From Pseudomonadales bacterium (GTDB lineage Bacteria > Pseudomonadota > Gammaproteobacteria > Pseudomonadales > Azotimanducaceae): 43,613 nt of DNA. The DNA lies in the NCBI GenBank assembly GCA_021295895.1, contig JAGWBM010000002.1, positions 20,527 through 64,139 on the forward strand, written 5' to 3'. Positions 35,301 to 41,221 of the stretch are shown here, piece by piece. Within the stretch, counting starts at the first letter, position 1, and each line of letters starts with the position of its first letter. The position numbers and the translations under genes are program-made. A model generated the notes under the pieces. It was given only the letters and a program-made list of their open reading frames with translations. It did not search any database and was not told the origin of the DNA.

Positions 35301-36123
35301 GCTCAAGGGCGATAGCGCCCGCGGCTTGGTCTACCCGGTGCTGGTCGACCGGGGCAACAGCGTCGATCTGTTGGTGCGGTCGGCGCCGCAGGGCCGTGTC
35401 GCGCTAAATCGGGACGGCTACACCCGGCTCGCACTGCTTGCCGAACCTCGAACCGCGCGCGAGCTTCGCCGCGAGGCGGAGCACGACGGGCAGTTGATGA
35501 TGCAATTCGCGCCCTTGGGGAGCCCGGCCGCTTTCGCCGACGACCTCGTGGCGGCCGCATTCTGGTTTGCCTGCTTCGACGGATCGGAACCCCCGCAAAC
35601 GCAAACCGGGTTCGACGCACGAGTCGACGCCGGCCGGCCGGCCTTGCATGAGACCTTCTTCGAGATCCTTACCCATGCGCGGCGCATTCTGACCGAGCGC
35701 GCCTCCGTCGTGCGTCGAATCGATGGATTGGCATCGCCGGCATTTGCGACGAGCCGCGAGGACATGACCCGTCAGCTCGAAAACCTGGTCGGGCCGGATT
35801 TCCTCCGGACCACCCCACGAGGTCACCTTGCGGACCTGCCCCGATACCTCGACGGCATGGTGCACCGGATCGAGAACCTGCACGGCAGGGTCGAGCGGGA
35901 CCTTGCCGGTGTCGAGCAGGTTGCAGCCTGGGAACGACGTTTGGCGGCGGTCAAGGAACAAGCCGAAGATCCCCTGTCGGGACCCGTCACGGAGCTTCGG
36001 TTCCTCATCGAGGAGTTTCGCATCGCGACATTTGCCCAGCGAATCGGCACCCGGGAGAAGATCTCCGATAAACGCCTGGCACGGCGTTTCGATGCCGCGA
36101 TGGCATTGCTTCGGACACCCTAA
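32344..36123 (+). CDS. hrpA: ATP-dependent RNA helicase HrpA
   Basis: HrpA is a DEAH-box helicase that rescues stalled and collided ribosomes. The 1259-residue product (E. coli 1300) has Walker A AGETGSGKTTQLPK (residues 46-59), TQPRRLAARTVAARIA, the DEAH box CVIVDEAHERSLNVDFILGYL (about 141-160), TSATIDVDAFA, NVAETSITVPNIGFVIDPG and QRAGRCGRIAPGVCYRL. HA2, OB-like and long C-terminal domains follow (LPDSLVLKGDSARGLVYPVLVD and EEFRIATFAQRIGTREKISDKRL). GTG 32344 directly follows an in-frame TAG, so the start cannot lie upstream; a TTG at 32359 is the other option. A run rich in Arg (GRGDRTTTRRANRRRGEYEGARG, about residues 580-600) is present. Confidence 0.96.
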   Translation: MAQLPLTSLPSIGGRTALDFPDALPITARIGDIVEHLRRHPVLIVAGETGSGKTTQLPKACLAAGLGGRGQIAHTQPRRLAARTVAARIATELGVELGAEVGYAVRFSERLSAATRVKVMTDGLLLNDIQRDRRLKRYECVIVDEAHERSLNVDFILGYLRRLLDRRDDLKVIVTSATIDVDAFAKHFGDAPVVEVSGRGYPVETLYRPTDDVEQGIIDCLHDIDERSSAGRARDVLVFQSGEREIFETTHLLRRQFDDRFEIMPLYARLPEREQRRVFEPGPRQRVVLATNVAETSITVPNIGFVIDPGFARISRYSYRAKLQQLPIELISQASARQRAGRCGRIAPGVCYRLCSEADFESRPAYTDPELTRTNLAAVVLAMRAFGLGDIESFPFIDPPNPRAVRDAVGLLHELRALEEDRLTERGRTMARLPVDPRLARMLIEAHGRRCLAEVLVIVAALASQDPRLRPLDKRDAADRAHAAFADKTSDFLAYVNLWEWVEATRQDNTRASFHRLLQKRFLSPSRIREWHSLHRQLLLACRGLGMRANNEPAKRAAVHRALLTGSLGFVGCKAEPEGRGDRTTTRRANRRRGEYEGARGLRFSLFPGSSLGQSPPKWVVAAEISVTGRTYARCVAAVTPSWIEHAASHLVKRSYSQPRWDSKRGEAMVREQVTLYGMVLVGQRPKRAAEVDQRAAREIFACRALAHNDERVEAPFVARNQRLIEEQGERYAKQRRIGLMASESKRARFYFDRLPDDVHSISTFNAFVRSAPADELARFHMTEADLVDDAATSLDERDFPTRLRVGATESPIAYKFAPGEPDDGVSLRIKPPQLMQVDRNALDWLVPGFFEEKCLALGRALPKSLRRRLAPLAETTRIVHERLREPGIYREGSLAQALSTTVRECRGIEVPQDAWRIHDLPGHLRMNVQLRDARHKVLDQDRDVDTLRTRHQVHVARNLTADLRESVELRGLTEFPSRGLPDSLVLKGDSARGLVYPVLVDRGNSVDLLVRSAPQGRVALNRDGYTRLALLAEPRTARELRREAEHDGQLMMQFAPLGSPAAFADDLVAAAFWFACFDGSEPPQTQTGFDARVDAGRPALHETFFEILTHARRILTERASVVRRIDGLASPAFATSREDMTRQLENLVGPDFLRTTPRGHLADLPRYLDGMVHRIENLHGRVERDLAGVEQVAAWERRLAAVKEQAEDPLSGPVTELRFLIEEFRIATFAQRIGTREKISDKRLARRFDAAMALLRTP

Positions 36124-36186
36124 AAGCGAGTTCCAGATCCGTCCTCACCGTTGGTAGCGCCGTGACCGATGATGTGTATACTCGGG

Positions 36187-36214
36187 GGAACCGAATGGGT
36201 CGGCGGTGGTCTTA
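36187..36214 (+). promoter_or_regulatory. Candidate ECF-sigma promoter of the hvf cluster
   Basis: GGAACC (36187-36192) is separated by 16 bp from GTCTTA (36209-36214), which fits the GGAAC / GTC pattern of ECF sigma factors such as RpoE. The predicted start is about 40 bp upstream of the hvfA ATG. A TATACT at 36177-36182 could serve sigma-70, but it lacks a well-spaced -35. Confidence 0.5.
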
Positions 36215-36261
36215 TGTTCCAGGCCAATCCGGCCAACCACAAGAGGATGAAGGAGAGAGAG

Positions 36262-36558
36262 ATGTTGAACCGAAAGATGAAGCCGATCGCTGCTGCCGTT
36301 GGCGCAGCTTTCGCTACGTCGCTTGCGGCCAACGCCATCGCCGACGAAGCCGACCCCTTTGAGTCAAGCCTGCTCGAGGACGCTGTAGTTCTCGAAACGA
36401 GCCACAAGGAAGGTGGTTGCGGCGAAGACAAGCACGAGAAGGGCGACGACGAAGGCAAGTGCGGCGAAGGCAAGTGCGGCGAAGAAGGTGAGGGCGACGA
36501 CTCCGAAGACGGGGGCGACGACTCGGGCGAGGCCGAGGAAGAAACCGAGGAGGAGTAA
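36262..36558 (+). CDS. hvfA: HvfA-type precursor peptide with EGKCG motifs
   Basis: The 98-residue protein has a signal peptide (MLNRKMKPIAAAVGAAFATSLAANAIA, likely cleaved before Asp28). A strongly acidic, Gly-rich mature part follows with three cysteines (53, 67, 72). Two lie in back-to-back EGKCG motifs (residues 64-73), the third in EGGCG. In Haemophilus HvfA, EGKCG cysteines are converted by HvfBC to copper-binding oxazolone/thioamide groups. Homology to that class is inferred from the motif and from the two biosynthetic genes downstream. ATG 36262 has AAGGAG about 8 bases upstream. The tail is almost only Glu, Asp, Gly and Ser. No heme- or DoxX-type gene follows. Confidence 0.85.
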   Translation: MLNRKMKPIAAAVGAAFATSLAANAIADEADPFESSLLEDAVVLETSHKEGGCGEDKHEKGDDEGKCGEGKCGEEGEGDDSEDGGDDSGEAEEETEEE

Positions 36559-36568
36559 CCAGCCGCCG

Positions 36569-36620
36569 GACCGGACATCACCGGATGCCCGCGAAATCCA
36601 AGCGGGCATCCGGTCCGGTC
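36569..36620 (+). terminator. Large intercistronic hairpin between hvfA and hvfB
   Basis: A perfect 12-bp stem CCGGATGCCCGC (36581-36592) / GCGGGCATCCGG (36602-36613) around GAAATCCAA is extended, after a 5-base bulge, by GACCGGA (36569-36575) / TCCGGTC (36614-36620). It starts 10 bp after the hvfA stop. No T-run follows, so it could act as a partial terminator or as a block to 3' exonucleases that keeps hvfA mRNA abundant. Confidence 0.75.
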
Positions 36621-36694
36621 ATCCCTAGTTGCTCACTGGCGCACCTAGAGTTCTGGGTGCCCAGCCTGTAGTCCGACCGACGCGGACCATCGAC

Positions 36695-37531
36695 ATGCCC
36701 GCCAACCTAGTTGGCGCGGGCCTTGGCTTGCGCCGTGGGTACATGAAGACGCTCGACGAGAACGCCGAACTCGTCGCCTCCAATGTCGACTTCATGGAAG
36801 TGGCTCCCGAGAACTGGATCGAGGTCGGCGGCCGTTTTGGACGCCGCTTCCGTGACTTCACCGAACGATTCGCCTTCGTCTGTCATGGTCTGTCGCTTTC
36901 GCTGGGTGGACCGTCTCCCCTGGACATGGATCTCCTCTCGGCGATCAAGAAGTTCCTAGACGAACATCAGATACGCTTCTATACCGAACACCTATCGGCG
37001 TGCAGCGACACCGGGCATCTCTACGACCTGATGCCCATTCCGTTCACCGACGATGCAGTCAACTACGTCGCCGACCGCATCCGGCGCGTCCAAGACGTCC
37101 TGGAGCGCCAAATCGGGATCGAGAACGTGTCCTACTACGCGGCACCCCGGGTGGCCGGTCAGGGGATGACGGAACTTGAGTTCATCAACGCGGTGGTCGA
37201 CGAAGCCGATTGCCTGCTCCTGCTCGACGTCAACAACATATACGTCAACAGCATCAACTTCGGCTATGACGCCTCGGGGTTTCTCGGCGGTCTTCCCGGG
37301 GAGCGCGCGGCGTATTTCCACGTCGCCGGCCACTACCGGGAAGCCGAGGACCTGCGCATCGACACCCACGCCGCGAAGGTGATCGATCCCGTCTGGGCGC
37401 TGCTCCGCGAGGCCTACGACCTCTACGGCCCCCGTCCGACGCTCCTAGAGCGCGACTTCAACTTTCCGCCCATCGATCGCTTGATGGACGAAATCGCGAC
37501 CATCCACCGCATCCAGGCTTCGGTTGCCTGA
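36695..37531 (+). CDS. hvfB: DUF692 multinuclear iron oxidase, HvfB/MbnB-like
   Basis: The product (278 residues) is a DUF692 protein of the MNIO family, TIM-barrel enzymes that use two or three irons and oxygen to modify cysteines in precursor peptides. Seen are [93 protein letters not shown] and [13 protein letters not shown], which contain the His, Asp and Glu metal ligands. [12 protein letters not shown] follows near the end. ATG 36695 is preferred; an in-frame TTG at 36629 would add 22 residues without family similarity. The stop overlaps the hvfC start by 8 bp. Confidence 0.93.
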   Translation: MPANLVGAGLGLRRGYMKTLDENAELVASNVDFMEVAPENWIEVGGRFGRRFRDFTERFAFVCHGLSLSLGGPSPLDMDLLSAIKKFLDEHQIRFYTEHLSACSDTGHLYDLMPIPFTDDAVNYVADRIRRVQDVLERQIGIENVSYYAAPRVAGQGMTELEFINAVVDEADCLLLLDVNNIYVNSINFGYDASGFLGGLPGERAAYFHVAGHYREAEDLRIDTHAAKVIDPVWALLREAYDLYGPRPTLLERDFNFPPIDRLMDEIATIHRIQASVA

Positions 37532-38384
37532 CGTCGAGGTGGGTACGCGTCCCAAACTGCGGCCGTTCCAGGAGATCCAGTCTGGCTTTGCCGCCTACAT
37601 CCGGGACCCGGACCGTAATCCGATGCCTGCCGGCATCGAGCAACGGCGGATGCGAATCTACGCCGAATTGTTCTACAACAACATCGAGTCGTTCATCGCC
37701 AAGACCTTCCCCGTTTTCCGAGACATTACCGATGACGATGCCTGGCACCACCTGGTACGGGATTTCGTCCGCGATCATCATGCCGAGTCACCGTACTTCA
37801 CCCATATTTGCGAGGAATTCATGCAGTACCTCGACGAGCGGATGAAGCGGCCCGACACATCGGCCGGGCACCCGCCGATACCCCCGTTCGCACTGGAGTT
37901 GTGCCACTACGAATGGGTGGAGATGGCCTTGGACCTAGCCCCCGACGCCGATTGCGGGTTCGACGACGAACCCGTTCACCCCGATGACGCACTGGCCCTA
38001 TCGCCGTTGGCGTGGCCACTACGCTACGCCTATCCGGTTCGCCGAATCGCCTCCGACTATCAGCCAACGGAGCCGCCCGATACGCCAACCTGGCTCATCG
38101 GCTGGCGCAACCGCGAAGATCGCGTGCGTTTCATGGCATCCAATGCCGTCACCATTCGCCTGCTCAAGTTGATCGACGACGGAGCCAACTGTGGGGATGC
38201 CTTCGGTGTCATCGCCGGGGAGATCGATACGACGCCGGAGCGGGTCGCCGAGACCGGATTGGCAACGCTCAATCGCCTCCACGGCCACGACATTGTGGTA
38301 CGTCGTGGAGCAGTCGGAATTACCTTGAAACCAGCTCCCGATCAGCACCCGAAAAAGACATCTCAACTGCTTGTTTCCCTATGA
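37524..38384 (+). CDS. hvfC: DUF2063 partner protein, HvfC-like
   Basis: The 286-residue protein matches the DUF2063 family, which binds DUF692 enzymes and presents the precursor peptide. The N-terminal helical domain has [15 protein letters not shown] and [62 protein letters not shown]; the C-terminal half has [14 protein letters not shown] [35 protein letters not shown] and a winged-helix end. TTG 37524 overlaps the hvfB stop by 8 bp, suggesting coupled translation. There is no fourth gene of DoxX type on this strand. The next gene starts 48 bp on. Confidence 0.92.
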   Translation: MPDVEVGTRPKLRPFQEIQSGFAAYIRDPDRNPMPAGIEQRRMRIYAELFYNNIESFIAKTFPVFRDITDDDAWHHLVRDFVRDHHAESPYFTHICEEFMQYLDERMKRPDTSAGHPPIPPFALELCHYEWVEMALDLAPDADCGFDDEPVHPDDALALSPLAWPLRYAYPVRRIASDYQPTEPPDTPTWLIGWRNREDRVRFMASNAVTIRLLKLIDDGANCGDAFGVIAGEIDTTPERVAETGLATLNRLHGHDIVVRRGAVGITLKPAPDQHPKKTSQLLVSL

Positions 38385-38432
38385 AGAAGCGAGTAGGGTG
38401 CGCCCCCGTCAAACGCCACAATCAGACCGTCA

Positions 38433-39539
38433 ATGGCCATTGCGGTCATGGGCGACGATGAATCTGCTTCGTCGCTGATTCTCCGCCTTAGCAGCCTCGG
38501 CTTCGATGCCATCTACGCCCGGCGCGGGAGTCGCGCATTCGCCAAGGTTCTTGAGGCCGCCGATCTCATCCTGTGCGCCTCGCCGCGTGAAGTAGCCGAC
38601 ACCGTCCAGTCGACAGGTCGCCCGCCGGCCCCGGTCGTGCTGGTCAACCCTGGACTGCCGGACGCTGCGGGAATGCTGACAGCAATGCGGCACGGCGTTA
38701 TCGACGTGGTCACGACTCCCATCGGCGACGGCGAGTTCGGGGAACGCATCGAGACCGATCTTGCCAGGGCTCGGCCCACCGATCTGCGCATCGCGGGACA
38801 ACTGGACAACCTGGAGCGGGACCAGCGCGCGGGGCGATACATCCAATTGCGCATGCTGCCGCCGTCCCCGATGGCCATCGACCGTTACCGGCTCGCGCAC
38901 CACGTGCAGCCCTCGATGATTCTGTCGGGAGACTTCGTCGACTACTTCCGCATCGCCGACCGCCACTTCGTTTTCTACATCGCGGACGTGTCGGGACATG
39001 GGGCGTCGAGTGCCTTCGTCACCGTCATTCTCAAGAACTTCTCGCGCCGGATCCGGCGCGAGTACCACCCGCGCATGTTCTCCAACCCCGGTGAGATCCT
39101 CGGCGTGCTCAACCGCGAATTGCTCGATCAGGCCCTTGGCAAGCATATCGCGATGTTCATCGGCGTCGTGGACCTGGACACCGATACCCTGCGGTTTGCG
39201 AATGCTGGCCACTTTCCCCATGCCATCCACGCCGCAAACAACGGCACCCGGGAAACCCACTTCCTTGAGAAACCGGGCAAGCCCGTGGGTCTCTTCGACG
39301 ACGTGGACTACGACGTGGGAACCGCATCCCTCGCGCCGGGCGACAGCATCGTCGCGTTTTCGGACGGCGTGCTCGAGGTCATGAGGGAGGTTGACCTTGC
39401 CACGAAGGAACAGAGGCTTATCGACGCGGCCGCGGACCATGCCCCGGACATCGAGGCGCTTTGGCGTGCCATCGGTATCGGAAACGGCAGTCCGGGACCG
39501 GACGATATGACCTGCCTGGTAATCGCACGGGAGGCCTGA
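38433..39539 (+). CDS. PP2C phosphatase with degenerate receiver domain (RsbU/HsbR-like)
   Basis: The 368-residue protein has a receiver-like N-terminal domain (residues 1-115), a linker helix (QLDNLERDQRAGRYIQLRMLPP) and a SpoIIE/PP2C phosphatase domain (about 145-366). The phosphatase metal motifs are SGDFVDYF, YIADVSGHGASSAF, VAFSDGVLEV and GPDDMTCLVI. In the receiver, the strand expected to carry the phospho-acceptor Asp reads ADLILCASPREV, so it lacks the usual Asp and is probably not phosphorylated there. By analogy with P. aeruginosa HsbR it would dephosphorylate the STAS protein next to it. The HATPase kinase domain of HsbR is missing and none is nearby. Confidence 0.85.
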   Translation: MAIAVMGDDESASSLILRLSSLGFDAIYARRGSRAFAKVLEAADLILCASPREVADTVQSTGRPPAPVVLVNPGLPDAAGMLTAMRHGVIDVVTTPIGDGEFGERIETDLARARPTDLRIAGQLDNLERDQRAGRYIQLRMLPPSPMAIDRYRLAHHVQPSMILSGDFVDYFRIADRHFVFYIADVSGHGASSAFVTVILKNFSRRIRREYHPRMFSNPGEILGVLNRELLDQALGKHIAMFIGVVDLDTDTLRFANAGHFPHAIHAANNGTRETHFLEKPGKPVGLFDDVDYDVGTASLAPGDSIVAFSDGVLEVMREVDLATKEQRLIDAAADHAPDIEALWRAIGIGNGSPGPDDMTCLVIAREA

Positions 39540-39542
39540 AAC

Positions 39543-40028
39543 GTGTCCACGGGAAGAATTCTCGTCGGCAACGGCGATGGGACCTACCTGATGAAACTCG
39601 TCGGTGACATTCGCCTGCGCCTCGGAGCGGCCGTGGACGAATTCCTGGACCGCATGTTCCAGGACCGGGGTTTCCGGTCCGTCGTCGTCGATCTGTCCTC
39701 CACCGAAGGAATCGACAGTACGGCCCTCGGCGTTCTCGCCAGGCTTTCCACACAGGCACGGAAACGGCGCTCGTTCACGCCGACGTTGGTTTCGACCCGA
39801 CCGGATATCACTCGGTTGCTCATGACGATGGGATTCGACGACATCTTCCACATCGTCGAGGAACCGCTACGGGACGAGAGACAGCTCGGCGAGTTGCCGG
39901 AAAGCGACCTGCCTCCGGACGAACTGAGGTGTCGCGTACTCGCGGCGCACCGGAACCTGATGTCGCTCAACGACGGCAACCGGGCGGAATTTGAGGATCT
40001 GGTCGCAATGCTCGAGGCGTCTGCGTAG
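39543..40028 (+). CDS. STAS-domain anti-sigma factor antagonist (HsbA-like)
   Basis: The 161-residue protein has a STAS domain at residues about 5-105 with YLMKLVGDIRLRLGAAVDEFLD and VVVDLSSTEGIDSTALGVLARLSTQARKR. The Ser in IDSTALG is the usual phosphorylation site. The remaining 55 residues form a helical tail. Its length matches HsbA (162 residues). It starts at GTG 39543, 3 bp after the phosphatase gene, so the two are co-transcribed and the phosphatase is its likely activator. The sigma or anti-sigma partner (FlgM in P. aeruginosa) is not in the window. The TAG stop lies in a GTAG. Confidence 0.87.
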   Translation: MSTGRILVGNGDGTYLMKLVGDIRLRLGAAVDEFLDRMFQDRGFRSVVVDLSSTEGIDSTALGVLARLSTQARKRRSFTPTLVSTRPDITRLLMTMGFDDIFHIVEEPLRDERQLGELPESDLPPDELRCRVLAAHRNLMSLNDGNRAEFEDLVAMLEASA

Positions 40029-40029
40029 C

Positions 40030-40067
40030 GGCGACCCTAGCGCGCCCAGCGGGGGCGCGCCGTCGCC
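40030..40067 (+). terminator. Strong GC hairpin after the STAS gene
   Basis: GGCGAC (40030-40035) pairs with GTCGCC (40062-40067), and inside it GCGCGCCC (40040-40047) pairs with GGGCGCGC (40053-40060). It begins directly after the stop codon, which itself lies in a GTAG, so it may be a diverged member of the GTAG palindrome family acting as a terminator. No T-run follows. Confidence 0.5.
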
Positions 40068-40102
40068 CGTCGAGGGTGAGGAACACCCGTACCTAAAGGC
40101 AT

Positions 40103-40125
40103 TGTAGGGGCGGGACGCCTTACCG
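40103..40125 (+). repeat. Degenerate REP-like GTAG sequence before lpxC
   Basis: GTAG is followed by GGGCGGGACGCCTTACC. The start and the GGGACGCC core recall the repeat, but the second arm is lost. The 192-bp gap between the STAS gene and lpxC otherwise holds the preceding hairpin and the lpxC promoter. Confidence 0.3.
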
Positions 40126-40157
40126 CGCAGACACATTCATCTTGCCTCCATTTTCTC

Positions 40158-40186
40158 TTCATTTTTAGGCCGCTTGCGGGTACAAT
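40158..40186 (+). promoter_or_regulatory. Candidate sigma-70 promoter of lpxC
   Basis: TTCATT (40158-40163), 17 bp, TACAAT (40181-40186). The -10 matches 5 of 6 bases, the -35 only 3 of 6. A T/C-rich stretch lies just upstream. The predicted start is about 28 bp before the lpxC ATG. Confidence 0.45.
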
Positions 40187-40220
40187 CCCCGTCGCTCCAT
40201 GCACTTAGGCGAGAGAGCCA

Positions 40221-41114
40221 ATGCTGTGTCAAAGAACGATTGACGGTCCTGCGCACGCGATCGGGATCGGGGTCCATAGCGGACGTCCCGTCCGGATGAC
40301 GCTTCGTCCAGCCGATGCCGACAGGGGAATCGAGTTCCAGCGACTCGATATGCCAGGACGGCACGTTCGGGCACTGGCGGAGAATGTCTCCGACACGACG
40401 CTGTCCACGAGTCTGGCCGAGGGCGGCGTGCAGATCGCGACGGTCGAACACCTTATGTCAGCCCTTTGGGGCATTGGCATCGACAACGTACGGGTGGAAC
40501 TCTCCAACGAGGAAGTACCCATCATGGACGGCAGCGCCCAACCGTTCGTGGAGATCATCCAAGGTGCCGGCGTTCGCAATCTGCCAGAGCCCAGAAAGTT
40601 CATTCGAATTACGCGCGAAGTCTCTGTTTCCCAAGGAGAAGCAAAGGCAACACTGAGCCCCTATGACGGCTTCCGCGCCAGCTATACCTTCGTAGCTGAT
40701 CACCCCGTCTTCAATCGCTATCCCAAGAGCATCGAGGTTGACTTCGCGTCGACGTCCTACCTGCAGGAGGTCTGTGGAGCCAGGTCCTTTGGCCTGATGC
40801 GCGAACTCGATCAGGCACGTGCCATTCGCAAGTGCCTGGGCTCCAGTCTCGACAACGCCGTGGGTATCAGCGACGACAAGATCGTCAACACCGAGGGCTT
40901 GCGCTACGAGGACGAGTTCGTCAAGCACAAGCTGCTCGATGCCATCGGCGACCTCTACCTACTCGGCCTGCCGGTCATTGGGGCGTTTGACGGCTACATG
41001 TCCGGGCACACCCTGAACAACAAGCTGGCCCGGGCACTGTTGCGTTGCCCGGACGCGTGGGTCCTGCAGGCTTTGCCCACCACCCACCGGCAACGGGCCT
41101 ACAGCCTGCACTAA
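40221..41114 (+). CDS. lpxC: UDP-3-O-acyl-N-acetylglucosamine deacetylase LpxC
   Basis: LpxC is the zinc enzyme of the first committed step of lipid A synthesis. The 297-residue product has MLCQRTIDGPAHAIGIGVHSGRPVRMTLRPA, the zinc His in ATVEHLMSALWGIGIDNVRVEL, IPIMDGSA-type VPIMDGSAQPFVEII, and the second zinc pair with FVKHKLLDAIGDLYLLG. The catalytic His is in SGHTLNNKLARALL. The E. coli C-terminal FtsH degradation tail (LAFKAPSAVLA) is not present; this one ends RQRAYSLH. It is not next to ftsZ, its usual neighbour, but between the STAS gene and gltX. Confidence 0.96.
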   Translation: MLCQRTIDGPAHAIGIGVHSGRPVRMTLRPADADRGIEFQRLDMPGRHVRALAENVSDTTLSTSLAEGGVQIATVEHLMSALWGIGIDNVRVELSNEEVPIMDGSAQPFVEIIQGAGVRNLPEPRKFIRITREVSVSQGEAKATLSPYDGFRASYTFVADHPVFNRYPKSIEVDFASTSYLQEVCGARSFGLMRELDQARAIRKCLGSSLDNAVGISDDKIVNTEGLRYEDEFVKHKLLDAIGDLYLLGLPVIGAFDGYMSGHTLNNKLARALLRCPDAWVLQALPTTHRQRAYSLH

Positions 41115-41126
41115 AGTCGGGCCCCA

Positions 41127-41143
41127 GACGCCGTTGGGGCGTC
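41127..41143 (+). terminator. Hairpin between lpxC and gltX
   Basis: GACGCC, loop GTTGG, GGCGTC forms a perfect 6-bp stem 12 bp after the lpxC stop. The core matches the GGGACGCC subtype of the GTAG repeats (GGCGTCCC follows), but GTAG is missing. It may be a repeat remnant serving as the end of the lpxC transcript. Confidence 0.45.
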
Positions 41144-41209
41144 CCTCAGTTCCAATCGTCGCATGCCCCGCGCGGTACGGCTCGTGCCGTCGCGAGGCGG
41201 CATCATGGC

Positions 41210-41215
41210 TATACT
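41210..41215 (+). promoter_or_regulatory. TATACT -10 element directly before gltX
   Basis: TATACT ends 6 bp before the gltX ATG and is the best -10 in the gap. No good -35 is at 17 bp. If it is used, transcription starts at or within a base or two of the ATG and the mRNA has no leader; there is also no ribosome-binding site before the ATG. Confidence 0.4.
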
Positions 41216-41221
41216 GATTCC

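Noticed and set aside
38385..38432. GTAGGGTGCGCCCCCG between hvfC and the phosphatase gene as a repeat copy
   Set aside because: There is no complementary arm; too little remains to call it.
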